From BD2-11 sp965221785 (GTDB lineage: Bacteria; Gemmatimonadota; Gemmatimonadetes; Longimicrobiales; Gaopeijiaceae): a DNA stretch of 64,000 nucleotides. Position 1 is the stretch's first letter. Every line of letters begins with the position of its first letter. Where the stretch lies: the NCBI GenBank assembly GCA_965221785.1, contig CBDCSR010000003.1, forward strand, positions 2,356,001-2,420,000. The letters run 5' to 3'. Made by a program: the position numbers and the translations under genes. Under the pieces are notes generated by a model. The model made no database searches, was not told the DNA's origin, and was given only the letters and a program-made list of their open reading frames with translations. Shown piece by piece: positions 34,843-47,435 of this stretch.

Positions 34843-34878
34843 GAAAAAGAACCCCCCGGAGACGTGCTCCGGGGGGTT
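34843..34878 (-). terminator. Intrinsic terminator of the rRNA operon
   Basis: On the minus strand a perfect 12-bp stem (AACCCCCCGGAG and CTCCGGGGGGTT) with a 5-nt loop is followed by CTTTTTC. It lies between the 5S gene and era. The structure is the strongest terminator in the window. The loop CACGT and the surrounding sequence would also form on the opposite strand, but no U tract follows there. Confidence 0.9.
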
Positions 34879-34888
34879 GCTGAAAGAA

Positions 34889-35005
34889 GCTGGCGACGAC
34901 GTACTCTCCCACCAGGTCGCCCCGGCAGTACCATCCGCGCAGCGGGGCTTAACGGCCGTGTTCGGGATGGGAACGGGTGTTTCCCCCGCGCTCTGATCAC
35001 CAGCA
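34889..35005 (-). rRNA. rrf: 5S ribosomal RNA
   Basis: About 117 nt with the 5S core GATCAGAGCGCGGGGGAAAC, CCGTTCCCATCCCGAACACG and the conserved GTTAAGC. The ends pair (GCTGGTGA with TCGCCAGC), which fixes the boundaries to within a few bases. A 142-nt spacer separates it from 23S; that spacer contains a 7-bp hairpin ACTCCCG/CGGGAGT and no tRNA. Confidence 0.95.
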
Positions 35006-35147
35006 ACAGAAGTCCATGGGCTGATGAGAGAAAGGTCCCGGGCGTCCGGGGTTGGTTCGACGCGTTTCCGGCACATCGCGCCACGCGGGTGCCGGATCCT
35101 TCCTTGAACTCCCGATCACGGGAGTCCGGTTTGATGCGAGTCATGCT

Positions 35148-39958
<4,811 letters not shown>

Positions 39959-40125
39959 AAGAAAAGCTCGAACAGCTCTTAATCGAACGCCGATCTCGTA
40001 GATCGTCCGTTCGGAATCTACGTTGCTTGAACCCCTGTCCTCCTCGGGCAGATGCCGGGGAAGACGACGCGGCAGGACGTAGCGCCTGCGCGCGAAAGGG
40101 GCCCGCCTTACTTCCTCGAAACCCC

Positions 40126-40140
40126 AATTTTCAAAAAGCT
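40126..40140 (-). promoter_or_regulatory. boxA-like antitermination element in the rRNA leader
   Basis: The leader between the promoter and 16S (39959-40205) contains AGCTTTTTGAAAATT on the minus strand, close to bacterial boxA (TTCTTTGAAAA). The rest of the leader shows no gene. A second AT-rich patch next to the 16S start (TTTTCTTTTTTTTACGG) is likely part of the processing region. Confidence 0.5.
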
Positions 40141-40212
40141 CCGGCACCGTACAGGCTGCCGGAATCATGGACTCCCGCAAGCGCGGCAACGCCGTCGCTT
40201 CGGGAGCGTACG

Positions 40213-40241
40213 ATGGTAACCTCTCTCGCCAGGGGAGTCAA
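40213..40241 (-). promoter_or_regulatory. rRNA operon promoter
   Basis: TTGACT (-35) and TACCAT (-10) are separated by exactly 17 nt on the minus strand. The predicted start near 40205 leaves a leader of about 250 nt before 16S. The -35 lies nine bases after the stop codon of the NagB-like/PIG-L gene, so any upstream activating element would be inside that gene's 3' end. Confidence 0.7.
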
Positions 40242-40249
40242 CCCGGCGT

Positions 40250-42244
40250 TCAGGGGTTCCCGGCGGATCCGGATTCCGGGGCCCCGCTGCCCTGAGCTGC
40301 GGCCAGGAGCTGCCGTCCCGCCTTGCCCGCGGGGATCATGTCGTCCGCCAGTGATGCGGTGGGTATCTCGTGCGCTTCGACGCGGTGTCCGTGGCGCAGC
40401 GTCAGGTACGCTTCCATGGCCCGGTAGGCCGGCAACCCCAGCGAGCGCAGATAGTCCGCCGTGCCCCGGTTGCGGTCGACGACCCGCTGCCAGAATTCAC
40501 GCGCATCCGGCCCCGGGAAGGGTGCGGAGTCCTTCTGTGACTCGTGCCGGAAGATCGCCTGCACCTTGCCCCGCAACTCCCCCTCCGAGAGCGGGACCAG
40601 CACGGTGGCCTCGTTCACGCTCCACTCCTGCCAGGCCCCGCGATAGAGCCATAGCCAGGGCGCTTCGCCCGTATAGCGGTCCAGTGCGCGCTCCACGGTT
40701 TCCAGGCACATCCGATGGGTGCCGTGGGGGTCGGAGAGGTCGCCCGCGGCGAACACCATCGAGGGGCGAACCTCCTCCAGCAAAGCGGCCACGATCGCGA
40801 CATCGGTTTCCGTGATCGGGTTCTTTCGGACCGTCCCCGTCTGGTAGAACGGCAGGTTCAGAAAACGGGCGCAGTCGCTGGAGAGCCCCAGGACCTGGAT
40901 GCCGGCCACCGCCTCGCTCTCGCGGATGACGCGCTTCAGGTGCTGCACAACGACGGGGTCGCCCTCCCCCGGCTCCTTGCGCGCAAGTTCCCTCTCCACC
41001 CGGTGGAGCACGTTTCCCAGGGTCTCGCGGTCCCCGAGCTCGATGACGCCGGCCGTGCGTCGCATGAAGTCCAGATAGCGGCGGATCTCATGGTCGAACA
41101 CGGCGATGTTGCCCGAGGTCATGTACGCGACGGTCAGGCGATTGCCGTTCTCGGCCAGCTTGCGCAACAACCCGCCCATGGAGATCACGTCGTCGTCGGG
41201 ATGGGGCGAGAAGACGAGCATCCTCTGGCCGCGCGGCAACCGGCTCTTCCCGCGGATCTTGGAGATCAGCGCGTTGAATACCTCGCCGTTGAGTGGTTCC
41301 GCCGACCCGTGCCGGGACACCAGCGATCCGAGGTGGTGCTCGCGGTAGTCGTCCGTGGACAGGTGGAGGATCGGCTTGCTCGAGCGCCGGCTGAGCCAGA
41401 CGACCGCCTCCACTTCGCGGTGCGGAGTCCATTCCACGTCGCTCACCAGCCAGGGGGTGCGGATGCGCGTCAGTTCGCCGGCGGCGGGAGGATCGAGGTA
41501 CACCGTCGCGTGAGGATGCTGCTGCAGGAAGGTGGCGGCGACATCGGCGTGCACCTCCCCCTCGACGGCGCGTCGCACGATTTCGGCCTTGTGCTCCCCC
41601 GTCGCCAGCAGGATCACCTCGCGCGCTTCCAGAATGGTCTCGACCCCCATCGTGATCGCGCGGGAGGGAACGTTCTCCTCGCCGAAGAAGTCGTCGGCCG
41701 CGTCGGCCCGCGTTACGACATCGAGATACAGGCAGCGCGTGCGCGACTCACGCCGGGAACCCGGCTCGTTGAAGCCGATGTGTCCGCTGCGGCCGATTCC
41801 CAGAATCTGAAGGTCGATCCCCCCGGCCTCGCGAATGCGGCGTTCGAAGTCGAGGCAATGGTCCTCCACCTCGGCCTCGGCCAGATCGCCCCGGGGGATA
41901 TGACGGTTCCGGGGCGAAATGTTGACGAAGTCGAAGAGATTTTCCCGCATGTAGCGATGGTAGCTGTGCACGCTGCCGGGCTGCATCGGGAAGTACTCGT
42001 CGAGGTTGAAGGCCACGACGTTGGAGAAGTCCAGACTCTCTTCCCGGTGGAGGCGGATGAGTTCCCGGTACACGCCGACGGGGGTGGAGCCGGTCGCCAG
42101 GCCGAGAACCGCATGACGGCCCTCGCGAGTGCGTTCGCGGATGAGAGCCGCGATTCGCCCGGCGACCTCAGCAGCGAGGCTGTCGTGATCCGGCATGATG
42201 CGAACGGCGATCCGCTCGCGACGGGCCAAGCCGGCTCCGGGCAT
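40250..42244 (-). CDS. NagB-like domain fused to PIG-L (LmbE) deacetylase
   Basis: A 664-residue, two-domain protein. Residues 10-275 match glucosamine-6-phosphate deaminase: ATGSTPVGVYREL near 50-62 and NLDEYFPM with Asp82. In the active-site motif GIGRSGHIGFNEPGS, His155 and Glu160 remain but the catalytic Asp (141 in Escherichia coli NagB) is Ser153. Residues 340-600 form a PIG-L zinc deacetylase with HPDDD at 348-352 and DPHGTHRM later. Equal-length homologues in Bacteroidota are annotated NagB-like with altered active-site residues. The substrate may be an amino sugar; a role in bacillithiol or cell-wall sugar turnover is conjecture. ATG 42244 precedes the first strand. Confidence 0.85.
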   Translation of the reverse strand: MPGAGLARRERIAVRIMPDHDSLAAEVAGRIAALIRERTREGRHAVLGLATGSTPVGVYRELIRLHREESLDFSNVVAFNLDEYFPMQPGSVHSYHRYMRENLFDFVNISPRNRHIPRGDLAEAEVEDHCLDFERRIREAGGIDLQILGIGRSGHIGFNEPGSRRESRTRCLYLDVVTRADAADDFFGEENVPSRAITMGVETILEAREVILLATGEHKAEIVRRAVEGEVHADVAATFLQQHPHATVYLDPPAAGELTRIRTPWLVSDVEWTPHREVEAVVWLSRRSSKPILHLSTDDYREHHLGSLVSRHGSAEPLNGEVFNALISKIRGKSRLPRGQRMLVFSPHPDDDVISMGGLLRKLAENGNRLTVAYMTSGNIAVFDHEIRRYLDFMRRTAGVIELGDRETLGNVLHRVERELARKEPGEGDPVVVQHLKRVIRESEAVAGIQVLGLSSDCARFLNLPFYQTGTVRKNPITETDVAIVAALLEEVRPSMVFAAGDLSDPHGTHRMCLETVERALDRYTGEAPWLWLYRGAWQEWSVNEATVLVPLSEGELRGKVQAIFRHESQKDSAPFPGPDAREFWQRVVDRNRGTADYLRSLGLPAYRAMEAYLTLRHGHRVEAHEIPTASLADDMIPAGKAGRQLLAAAQGSGAPESGSAGNP

Positions 42245-42350
42245 GGAATGCGCCTGCCTTGAGGGTGGTCGGCCCGGGCTCCGACACCTGCGGAGATCCC
42301 CGCCAGGGCCGGAAGCCCCGTCCGCGAGCCTGGCCCGGGACAAGAAGCAA

Positions 42351-42425
42351 GGTGAGCGACCGGACTTGAACCGGCGACCTCCAGGGCCACAACCTGGCGC
42401 TCTAACCACCTGAGCTACGCCCACC
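42351..42425 (-). tRNA. tRNA-His (anticodon GTG)
   Basis: A full cloverleaf reads on the minus strand, with anticodon loop TTGTGGC between CCAGG and CCTGG stems and T loop TTCAAGT. The gene encodes the extra 5' G (position -1) opposite C73, the specific identity feature of histidine tRNA. CCA is not encoded. It lies 106 nt upstream of the NagB-like fusion gene. Confidence 0.95.
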
Positions 42426-42643
42426 ACATGAGAGGTCGGCGGGATCACGAGGCTCGCCGTCCTCACGGCTCTGATTCGAAGGTGCCTTCCAAACGAGCGA
42501 AGAAAGGTAATCCGGGGCTCGATGCGCGTAAACCACGGCGCGTACAAGCGACCGGACACTCGTCCGCCTCGCTCGAGGCGGACGAGAGCCCGGAAGCTGG
42601 ATGGTCTCCGACCGCCTCTCGGCCGACGGAAGACAAGACGAGG

Positions 42644-42717
<74 letters not shown>

Positions 42718-42746
42718 CTCTTTTTTTGGGGCAAGGGGCAGGGCCC

Positions 42747-42953
42747 CTAGATCTTGACGACGTTCTCCGCCGCCGGGCCCTTCTGCCCCTGGACGATGTC
42801 GAATTCGACCCGCTCCCCTTCGGTCAACGAACGATACCCGTCGACCTGGATGGCCGAGTGGTGTACGAAGCAGTCCCGATCACTGCCCTCGGGCGTAATG
42901 AACCCGAAGCCCTTCGCATCATTGAACCACTTCACCGTACCGGTGGTACGCAT
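42747..42953 (-). CDS. cspA: Cold-shock protein, CspA family
   Basis: A 68-residue single-stranded nucleic-acid-binding protein (RNA chaperone). The cold-shock OB fold is complete: TGTVKWFNDAKGFGFI with RNP1 KGFGFI, and RNP2 CFVHHSAI, ending GPAAENVVKI. The ATG at 42953 is chosen over one at 42977 because AAGGAG lies six bases upstream and the family starts here. It is followed by tRNA-Arg after 29 nt without a terminator, so transcripts may cover both. Its near-consensus promoter at 43052-43081 gives a leader of about 90 nt, similar to other cold-shock genes. Confidence 0.95.
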   Translation of the reverse strand: MRTTGTVKWFNDAKGFGFITPEGSDRDCFVHHSAIQVDGYRSLTEGERVEFDIVQGQKGPAAENVVKI

Positions 42954-43051
42954 CCCGCGCTCCTTGCCCGCGCTCACCCGCGGCCTGTTTGGTGGCCGCC
43001 GAGACCCGGAACATCCGGCCCCGCGACGTCCAACTGCTCAAAATCGCCCCA

Positions 43052-43081
43052 ATGTTACGGGTCCCTGCCGCCCGATGTCAA
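43052..43081 (-). promoter_or_regulatory. Promoter of the cold-shock gene
   Basis: On the minus strand a perfect -35 TTGACA is followed after 18 nt by TAACAT. The predicted start is near 43045, about 90 nt upstream of the cspA ATG. The 402-nt region 42954-43355 contains this promoter, the divergent metal-locus promoter and no gene. Confidence 0.7.
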
Positions 43082-43270
43082 CGTCCCCTCGCGCCCGACC
43101 GCACAGGCAGGGCGAGTACCCGCGACCGGCCCGGCGCCGGTCTGTGGCGAGGGGAGCCGCCGCAACGTGCGGCCAACGCAGCGGTACTCGAATCCCGGTT
43201 CCTCCATCGCGCGCGGATCACGGAGGTTGTGCCCGTTTCGCGACATACACCAGCGGTGCCGGCGGGCCTC

Positions 43271-43299
43271 GTGACATGGATATGAGAACACGTTATCAT
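43271..43299 (+). promoter_or_regulatory. Promoter with Fur/Zur-like operator for the metal-uptake locus
   Basis: GTGACA (-35, 43271-43276) and TATCAT (-10, 43294-43299) are 17 nt apart. The inverted repeat TGAGAAC AC GTTATCA at 43283-43298 fills the spacer and most of the -10. Extended by three bases each side, the halves agree at eight of ten positions. It resembles Fur/Zur-type boxes and is placed to block RNA polymerase. The operon downstream encodes a Fur-family regulator, consistent with autoregulation. The element was found by eye. Confidence 0.65.
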
Positions 43300-43355
43300 T
43301 TTAGTTCAGGTACTCACAATCCTCACTTTCGCGCTCCCGTCGCCGACGTGACACC

Positions 43356-43784
43356 ATGAAGCACTACCTCGCAACCGTCCCGTCGAACGCGCACCTGGCC
43401 TCCGGGTCGCGACTCGCGGCGTGCGCTGCGGCCTGGTGTGGCGTGCACTGCGCGCTGACACCGTTCCTGGTCGCGGCGGCACCGGCGCTTGCGCTTTCCG
43501 AAGGCGTCGAGCGCGCGGTATGGGCCGGGACGGTCCTCGTCGGCGCGGCGATGCTCGTCATGGGCCCGGCCCGCACGAATGCGCCTGTGGTGCTCACCTT
43601 TGTCGGGGGAGCCTTGCTCTGGGCGGCGTCCCTCGCGGGTTGGCTCGAACCGGTGCCCGAGACCATGACGTCTGCTGCCGGCAGCCTCACGCTCGCGGGC
43701 GCCCTCCTGCACGGTGCGCGTGTCTGTCGGACGGACGATTGCGACATATGCGCCGACGAGGGACACGCGGATCGAGGAGGCTGA
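43356..43784 (+). CDS. MerC-domain membrane protein
   Basis: A 142-residue protein with four hydrophobic segments. It has the MerC-family motif WCGVHCALTPFL at about 27-38 (Cys28 and Cys32), and a cysteine-rich tail (CRTDDCDIC). MerC proteins carry mercuric ions, but many chromosomal MerC-domain proteins sit beside metal regulators without any mer genes, so a role in zinc, iron or other metal homeostasis is likely here. It is the first gene behind the operator-bearing promoter; there is no strong ribosome site before the ATG. No MerA, MerT or MerR is present. Confidence 0.75.
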   Translation: MKHYLATVPSNAHLASGSRLAACAAAWCGVHCALTPFLVAAAPALALSEGVERAVWAGTVLVGAAMLVMGPARTNAPVVLTFVGGALLWAASLAGWLEPVPETMTSAAGSLTLAGALLHGARVCRTDDCDICADEGHADRGG

Positions 43785-43871
43785 CGACAACCGCCTGCCG
43801 TCCGCGGTCGGTCGCCCGTAACGCGGCCATCGCCTCGTCACCGCACGTTTCCATTCTGCACACCGACTACG

Positions 43872-44240
43872 ATGCAACGAGACACCCGTCAGCGTCGGGC
43901 GATCCGCCGGGTGTTCATGAACGTCGACCGCCCCCTCACGCCCGACGAGATCCTCGAGTACGGCCAACAGATCGTGCCTTCACTGGGGCTGGCAACCGTC
44001 TACCGGACCGTGAAGATCTTCGTGGCAGAGAGGTGGCTGTCGGAAGTGGAGCTTCCGGGCGGCGGGCTTCGGTACGAATTGGCGGACCGGCCGCATCATC
44101 ACCACTTCCTGTGCCGCTCCTGCGACCAGGCGTTCGATGTCCACCGGTGTCCGGATGAGGTCGAGTTGCTGGCACCCGAGGGCTTCGAGGTCGACGGCCA
44201 CGAGTTGACTCTCTTTGGTCGCTGCGTGACGTGCCGGTAA
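43872..44240 (+). CDS. Fur-family metalloregulator (Fur or Zur)
   Basis: A 122-residue repressor. The N-terminal winged helix includes TPDEILEYGQQIVPSLGLATVYRTVKI in two adjoining parts, the Fur-family recognition region. The metal-binding part contains HHHHFLCRSC and a second cysteine pair in RCVTCR, giving the structural zinc site of CxxC pairs. It is shorter than typical Fur (about 140) because the C-terminus ends right after the second pair. The MerC-like neighbour favours Zur, but the residues do not decide between Fur, Zur and PerR. It lies 87 nt after the MerC-like gene. Confidence 0.85.
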   Translation: MQRDTRQRRAIRRVFMNVDRPLTPDEILEYGQQIVPSLGLATVYRTVKIFVAERWLSEVELPGGGLRYELADRPHHHHFLCRSCDQAFDVHRCPDEVELLAPEGFEVDGHELTLFGRCVTCR

Positions 44241-44247
44241 CGGGTCC

Positions 44248-45510
44248 TTGAACCAGCCGCCCAGGGTGCTTCCAGAGCCCGGCGGCTCGAAGACGCGCTC
44301 CTTCCGGGTGCTCTCTCGTCTTGCGGTCTTCGTTCTCCCTGTCGCCCTGGCCGCTTGCGGGTCCGGCGTGCCCGACGATCCGGGGACCGTCGCAGGCGAG
44401 GTGCTGGAAACGCCCTATGCCGAGGTCTTCAGCGTCGTCGAGCGGGACGGCTATCGCATTGTCGACATCGAGGCGTCCGTGGTCACCTGGGGTGGGACGG
44501 CAGGCGGACCGCCGCAGCGTGCCCGCCTCGTGCTGGTCCCGAAGGGCGTGGAGCCACCAGCGCTGACGGGAGATCTGGCCGGTGCGTCGCTGATCCGAAC
44601 GCCCGTTCAGCGGATCGCCGTAAACGAGCAACCCCATGAGGCAATGCTCCGTGCACTCGGGGTCGAGGACCGGATCGTCGCGGTTGGCGGGCACACCAGC
44701 TACGACGATGGCCTGCGCCGCATGGCCCGGTCGGGTGAGATCCAGCAGATCGGCTATGGCTGGCACATGCCGCCGACGCTCGATGCGCTGGTGGCGGCGC
44801 GGCCGGACGTGCTGATCGCGCGCATGGCGGACCTCACGCACACCCGGCACATGGAGCGCGTCGAGTCGCTCGGCATTCCGGTCGTGCCGACCTTCATCAA
44901 TGCGGAGCCGCACTACATGGGCCGTGTCGCATGGGTCCTTCTGATGGGCTTGCTGACCGGGAGAGAGGCGGAGGCCGGTGCATTCGTTGAAATGGTCGCG
45001 CAGGAGGTCGACCGCTTGAAGTCACTCGCCCGGGCGCAGCCGCGCCGGTCGCTCCTGTGGGCCTGGTACCGCAGCGCGGGCAATCGCTGGGCCGTCACGC
45101 AGCGCAACGCCGATGCGGCGCTTATTCGCGACGCCAACGCGGACCTCGTGCTGGGCGCCGACGACGATCCCGAGCTCGACACCTTTTCCGACCTCTCGAC
45201 GGAACGGCTCCTCAGGGACGCAACGGACGCCGATTGCTGGGTGTTCCGCGACCCGATTTCCACAAGGTTCGACGATCGGAACGTGCTTTCGCGCTTCAAG
45301 GCGTATCGGGAAGGCTGCTTGTTCTGGGAGCCGGGCAAGCCCAATCCCGCCGCCGATTCGTGGGAGGTGTGGGAGATGGGAACCATCCGGCCGGACTGGC
45401 GCCTCTCCGACATCGTGAAGATGGTGCACCCGGAGCTGCGCGACGGCGAGTGGCGCTACCTCGCACCGGAAACCTGGGAGGAGGGCCATGCCGGCGCGGG
45501 TAAGCACTAG
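44248..45510 (+). CDS. Periplasmic metal-chelate-binding lipoprotein of an ABC transporter (FecB/BtuF type)
   Basis: The 420-residue precursor has a signal with lipobox LAACGS and a class III solute-binding fold: RIAVNEQPHEAMLRALGVED opens the first lobe, then TLDALVAARPDVLIA, and a long connecting helix around 230-260. Such proteins bring siderophore, heme or cobalamin complexes to FecCD permeases. The annotated start is TTG at 44248; later GTG codons (44263 and beyond) would also leave the signal intact. It overlaps the permease gene by 23 nt. The ligand cannot be named from sequence. Confidence 0.85.
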   Translation: MNQPPRVLPEPGGSKTRSFRVLSRLAVFVLPVALAACGSGVPDDPGTVAGEVLETPYAEVFSVVERDGYRIVDIEASVVTWGGTAGGPPQRARLVLVPKGVEPPALTGDLAGASLIRTPVQRIAVNEQPHEAMLRALGVEDRIVAVGGHTSYDDGLRRMARSGEIQQIGYGWHMPPTLDALVAARPDVLIARMADLTHTRHMERVESLGIPVVPTFINAEPHYMGRVAWVLLMGLLTGREAEAGAFVEMVAQEVDRLKSLARAQPRRSLLWAWYRSAGNRWAVTQRNADAALIRDANADLVLGADDDPELDTFSDLSTERLLRDATDADCWVFRDPISTRFDDRNVLSRFKAYREGCLFWEPGKPNPAADSWEVWEMGTIRPDWRLSDIVKMVHPELRDGEWRYLAPETWEEGHAGAGKH

Positions 45511-46519
45511 CGTCGCCGTCCTCCTCGCCGCGCTCGCCGCGCTCTCCCTGCTGACGCTGACCTTTGGACAGATCGCACTGCCGCTGGCCGACACGGTCGG
45601 CGCGTTGGCGGGAGCGCAGTCGACCGATCTTGCCCGGCAGATCGTCCTCGAGATTCGCCTTCCGCGGGTTGCCGCCGCGATCATCGCCGGCGGCGCGCTC
45701 GGCATGGCAGGCGTGCTGATGCAGACCCTCTTCAGGAACCCGGTCGCCGACGCGTGGTCCCTCGGCCTTCTCGCGGGCGGCCAGTTCGGGGTCGCGCTCA
45801 CCGTAACGGCAGCAGCCTTCGCAGGTCCCGCGGCCGTGTCCTTCCTGACCGTCTTCGAAGGCCCCAGCATCACGCTCGCCGCCGCTGCGGGTGTCGCAAT
45901 CGCGGCGTTCGTCATGCTTGCGCTAGGCCGCCGCGTCGGAGCCATCACGCTGCTCGTCATCGGCCTCATGCTCGGATTCACCTCGCAGGGCCTCACGAGC
46001 GTCCTCCTGCACTTCGCCGCCCGCGCCGGTGGCCGCGTCTATGGCGGATGGCAGGACGCGAGCTTTGCCGGCGTCGCGCCCGAGACTCTGCCGTGGCTCG
46101 CGCTGCCGATCCTCATCGGTACCTGCGCCGCCGTCGCTACGGCCAAGCCGCTCAGTTCGCTGCTTCTCGGCGAGACCTACGCCCGCAGCCTCGGCGTCAG
46201 GGTGACGTCGTTGAGACATGCCGTTCTTGCGGCAACCGTGCTGCTGGTGGCACCCGTCGTTGCCTTCTGCGGCCCGGTGAGCTTCGTCGGCCTCATCGCG
46301 CCCCACTTCGCGCGGGCGCTGGCCGGGACGGCGCGGATTCCCCCGCTCCTCCCGCTCGCCGCACTGGGCGGCGCACTGCTTGCCCTCGCGGGAGACGCCA
46401 TCATCCATGCGCCGTGGGAGCAGCACTTCCTGCACCTCAACGCGATCCTCGCCGTGGTCGGTGCTCCGGCCGTGATTCTCATCCTCATCTTTTCGCCGGC
46501 CGTGAGGCAGTGGCGCTGA
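45488..46519 (+). CDS. FecCD-family ABC transporter permease
   Basis: A 343-residue polytopic inner-membrane permease of the BtuC/FecCD family with about ten helices. Diagnostic stretches are IRLPRVAAAIIAGGALGMAG near the N-terminus, GETYARSLGV (ATPase coupling loop) near 220, and GPVSFVGLIAPHFARAL near 260. The ATG follows a GGAGGAGG sequence closely. The gene overlaps the binding-protein gene by 23 nt and the ATPase start as TGATG, so the three subunits are translationally coupled. No TonB-dependent receptor is in the window. Confidence 0.93.
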   Translation: MPARVSTSVAVLLAALAALSLLTLTFGQIALPLADTVGALAGAQSTDLARQIVLEIRLPRVAAAIIAGGALGMAGVLMQTLFRNPVADAWSLGLLAGGQFGVALTVTAAAFAGPAAVSFLTVFEGPSITLAAAAGVAIAAFVMLALGRRVGAITLLVIGLMLGFTSQGLTSVLLHFAARAGGRVYGGWQDASFAGVAPETLPWLALPILIGTCAAVATAKPLSSLLLGETYARSLGVRVTSLRHAVLAATVLLVAPVVAFCGPVSFVGLIAPHFARALAGTARIPPLLPLAALGGALLALAGDAIIHAPWEQHFLHLNAILAVVGAPAVILILIFSPAVRQWR

Positions 46520-47298
46520 TGCTGGATCTCAGGTCCCTCGCCGTGGGCTATCGCAACACGCGGGGAACAGTCCTGTCCGGCATCGACCTGTCGGCCGCTC
46601 CCGGCGACTTCATCTGCATCCTCGGCCGCAACGGGACCGGGAAATCGACCCTTATGCGCACGATCGCGGGGCTGCAGAGGTCGCTCGACGGATTTGTATC
46701 GCTCGACGGCGAAGTCATTGCGTCCATGCGTCCGGCGACCCGCGCACGCCGGATCTCCGTGGTGCTGACGGAGCGGCAGTTCAATCCGGGCCTGCGCGTC
46801 GAGGACGTCATCTCGCTCGCCCGGCAGCCCTTCACGGGCTGGCAGGGTGGACTGGCGGAGAATGACAGGGCCGCGATCGCCGACGCGGTGGCGGTTACCG
46901 GCGTCGAGCCGTTCCTGCGCCGCTACTTCAACGGTCTCAGCGACGGGGAGCGACAGCGCGTGATGATCGCGCGTGCGCTTGCACAGACCCCGCACCTCAT
47001 GATCCTCGACGAGATCACGGCTTTTCTCGATCTTCCGAGCCGCGTCGAGATCATGGCCCTCCTGCGTTCCCAGGCCAGGCAGAAGAGGCAGATCGTTTTG
47101 CTGTCGAGCCACGACCTCGACCTGTCGCTTCAGCTCTCCGACAGCGTCTGGCTGCTCGATGACGCGGGCGGATTCTCGGTCGGCACGCCGGACGCGCTCA
47201 GCCGGAGCGGCGCGCTCGGCCGCGCCTTCGACACCGACGCGATCCGGTTCTCGCCCTCGCACGGGCGGTTCGAGATCAACACGTCCGGATCCGCATAG
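46519..47298 (+). CDS. ABC transporter ATP-binding protein (FecE/siderophore type)
   Basis: A 259-residue ATPase with Walker A GRNGTGKST near 36-44, signature LSDGERQRVMIARAL, Walker B HLMILDE followed by ITAFLDLPSRVEIM, and H-loop SSHD. The SDGE signature and the AFLDLPSR stretch are typical of siderophore or cobalamin importers. The usual DEPT is DEIT here, a mild change outside catalytic positions. It ends 32 nt before the convergent tRNA-Pro gene. A short GC hairpin (TGCCC/GGGCA) follows but lacks a U tract. Confidence 0.92.
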   Translation: MLDLRSLAVGYRNTRGTVLSGIDLSAAPGDFICILGRNGTGKSTLMRTIAGLQRSLDGFVSLDGEVIASMRPATRARRISVVLTERQFNPGLRVEDVISLARQPFTGWQGGLAENDRAAIADAVAVTGVEPFLRRYFNGLSDGERQRVMIARALAQTPHLMILDEITAFLDLPSRVEIMALLRSQARQKRQIVLLSSHDLDLSLQLSDSVWLLDDAGGFSVGTPDALSRSGALGRAFDTDAIRFSPSHGRFEINTSGSA

Positions 47299-47330
47299 CC
47301 GCCTGTCCGCTGCCCGCGGGGCACGTCCAA

Positions 47331-47404
47331 TCGGGGCGGCCGGATTCGAACCGGCGACCTCCTGCTCCCAAAGCAGGCGCGCTACCGGGCTGCGCCACGC
47401 CCCG
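47331..47404 (-). tRNA. tRNA-Pro (anticodon TGG)
   Basis: Minus-strand cloverleaf with acceptor CGGGGCG/CGCCCCG (C1 typical of proline), anticodon stem CCTGC/GCAGG with loop TTTGGGA (anticodon TGG, reading CCA), T loop TTCGAAT, and discriminator A. CCA is not encoded. It lies 31 nt downstream of rdgB on the same strand. Confidence 0.95.
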
Positions 47405-47435
47405 TTTCCCTTGATTCTACCGGTTTTTCCCGATT

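Noticed and set aside
42718..42746. A T-run next to a GC-rich hairpin between cspA and tRNA-Arg, looking like a terminator
   Set aside because: The T-run is on the plus strand while both flanking genes are on the minus strand; in the transcript it would be an A-run.
43356..43784. Reading the MerC-like gene as part of a mercury-resistance operon
   Set aside because: No MerA, MerT, MerP or MerR is nearby, and the linked regulator is of the Fur family.
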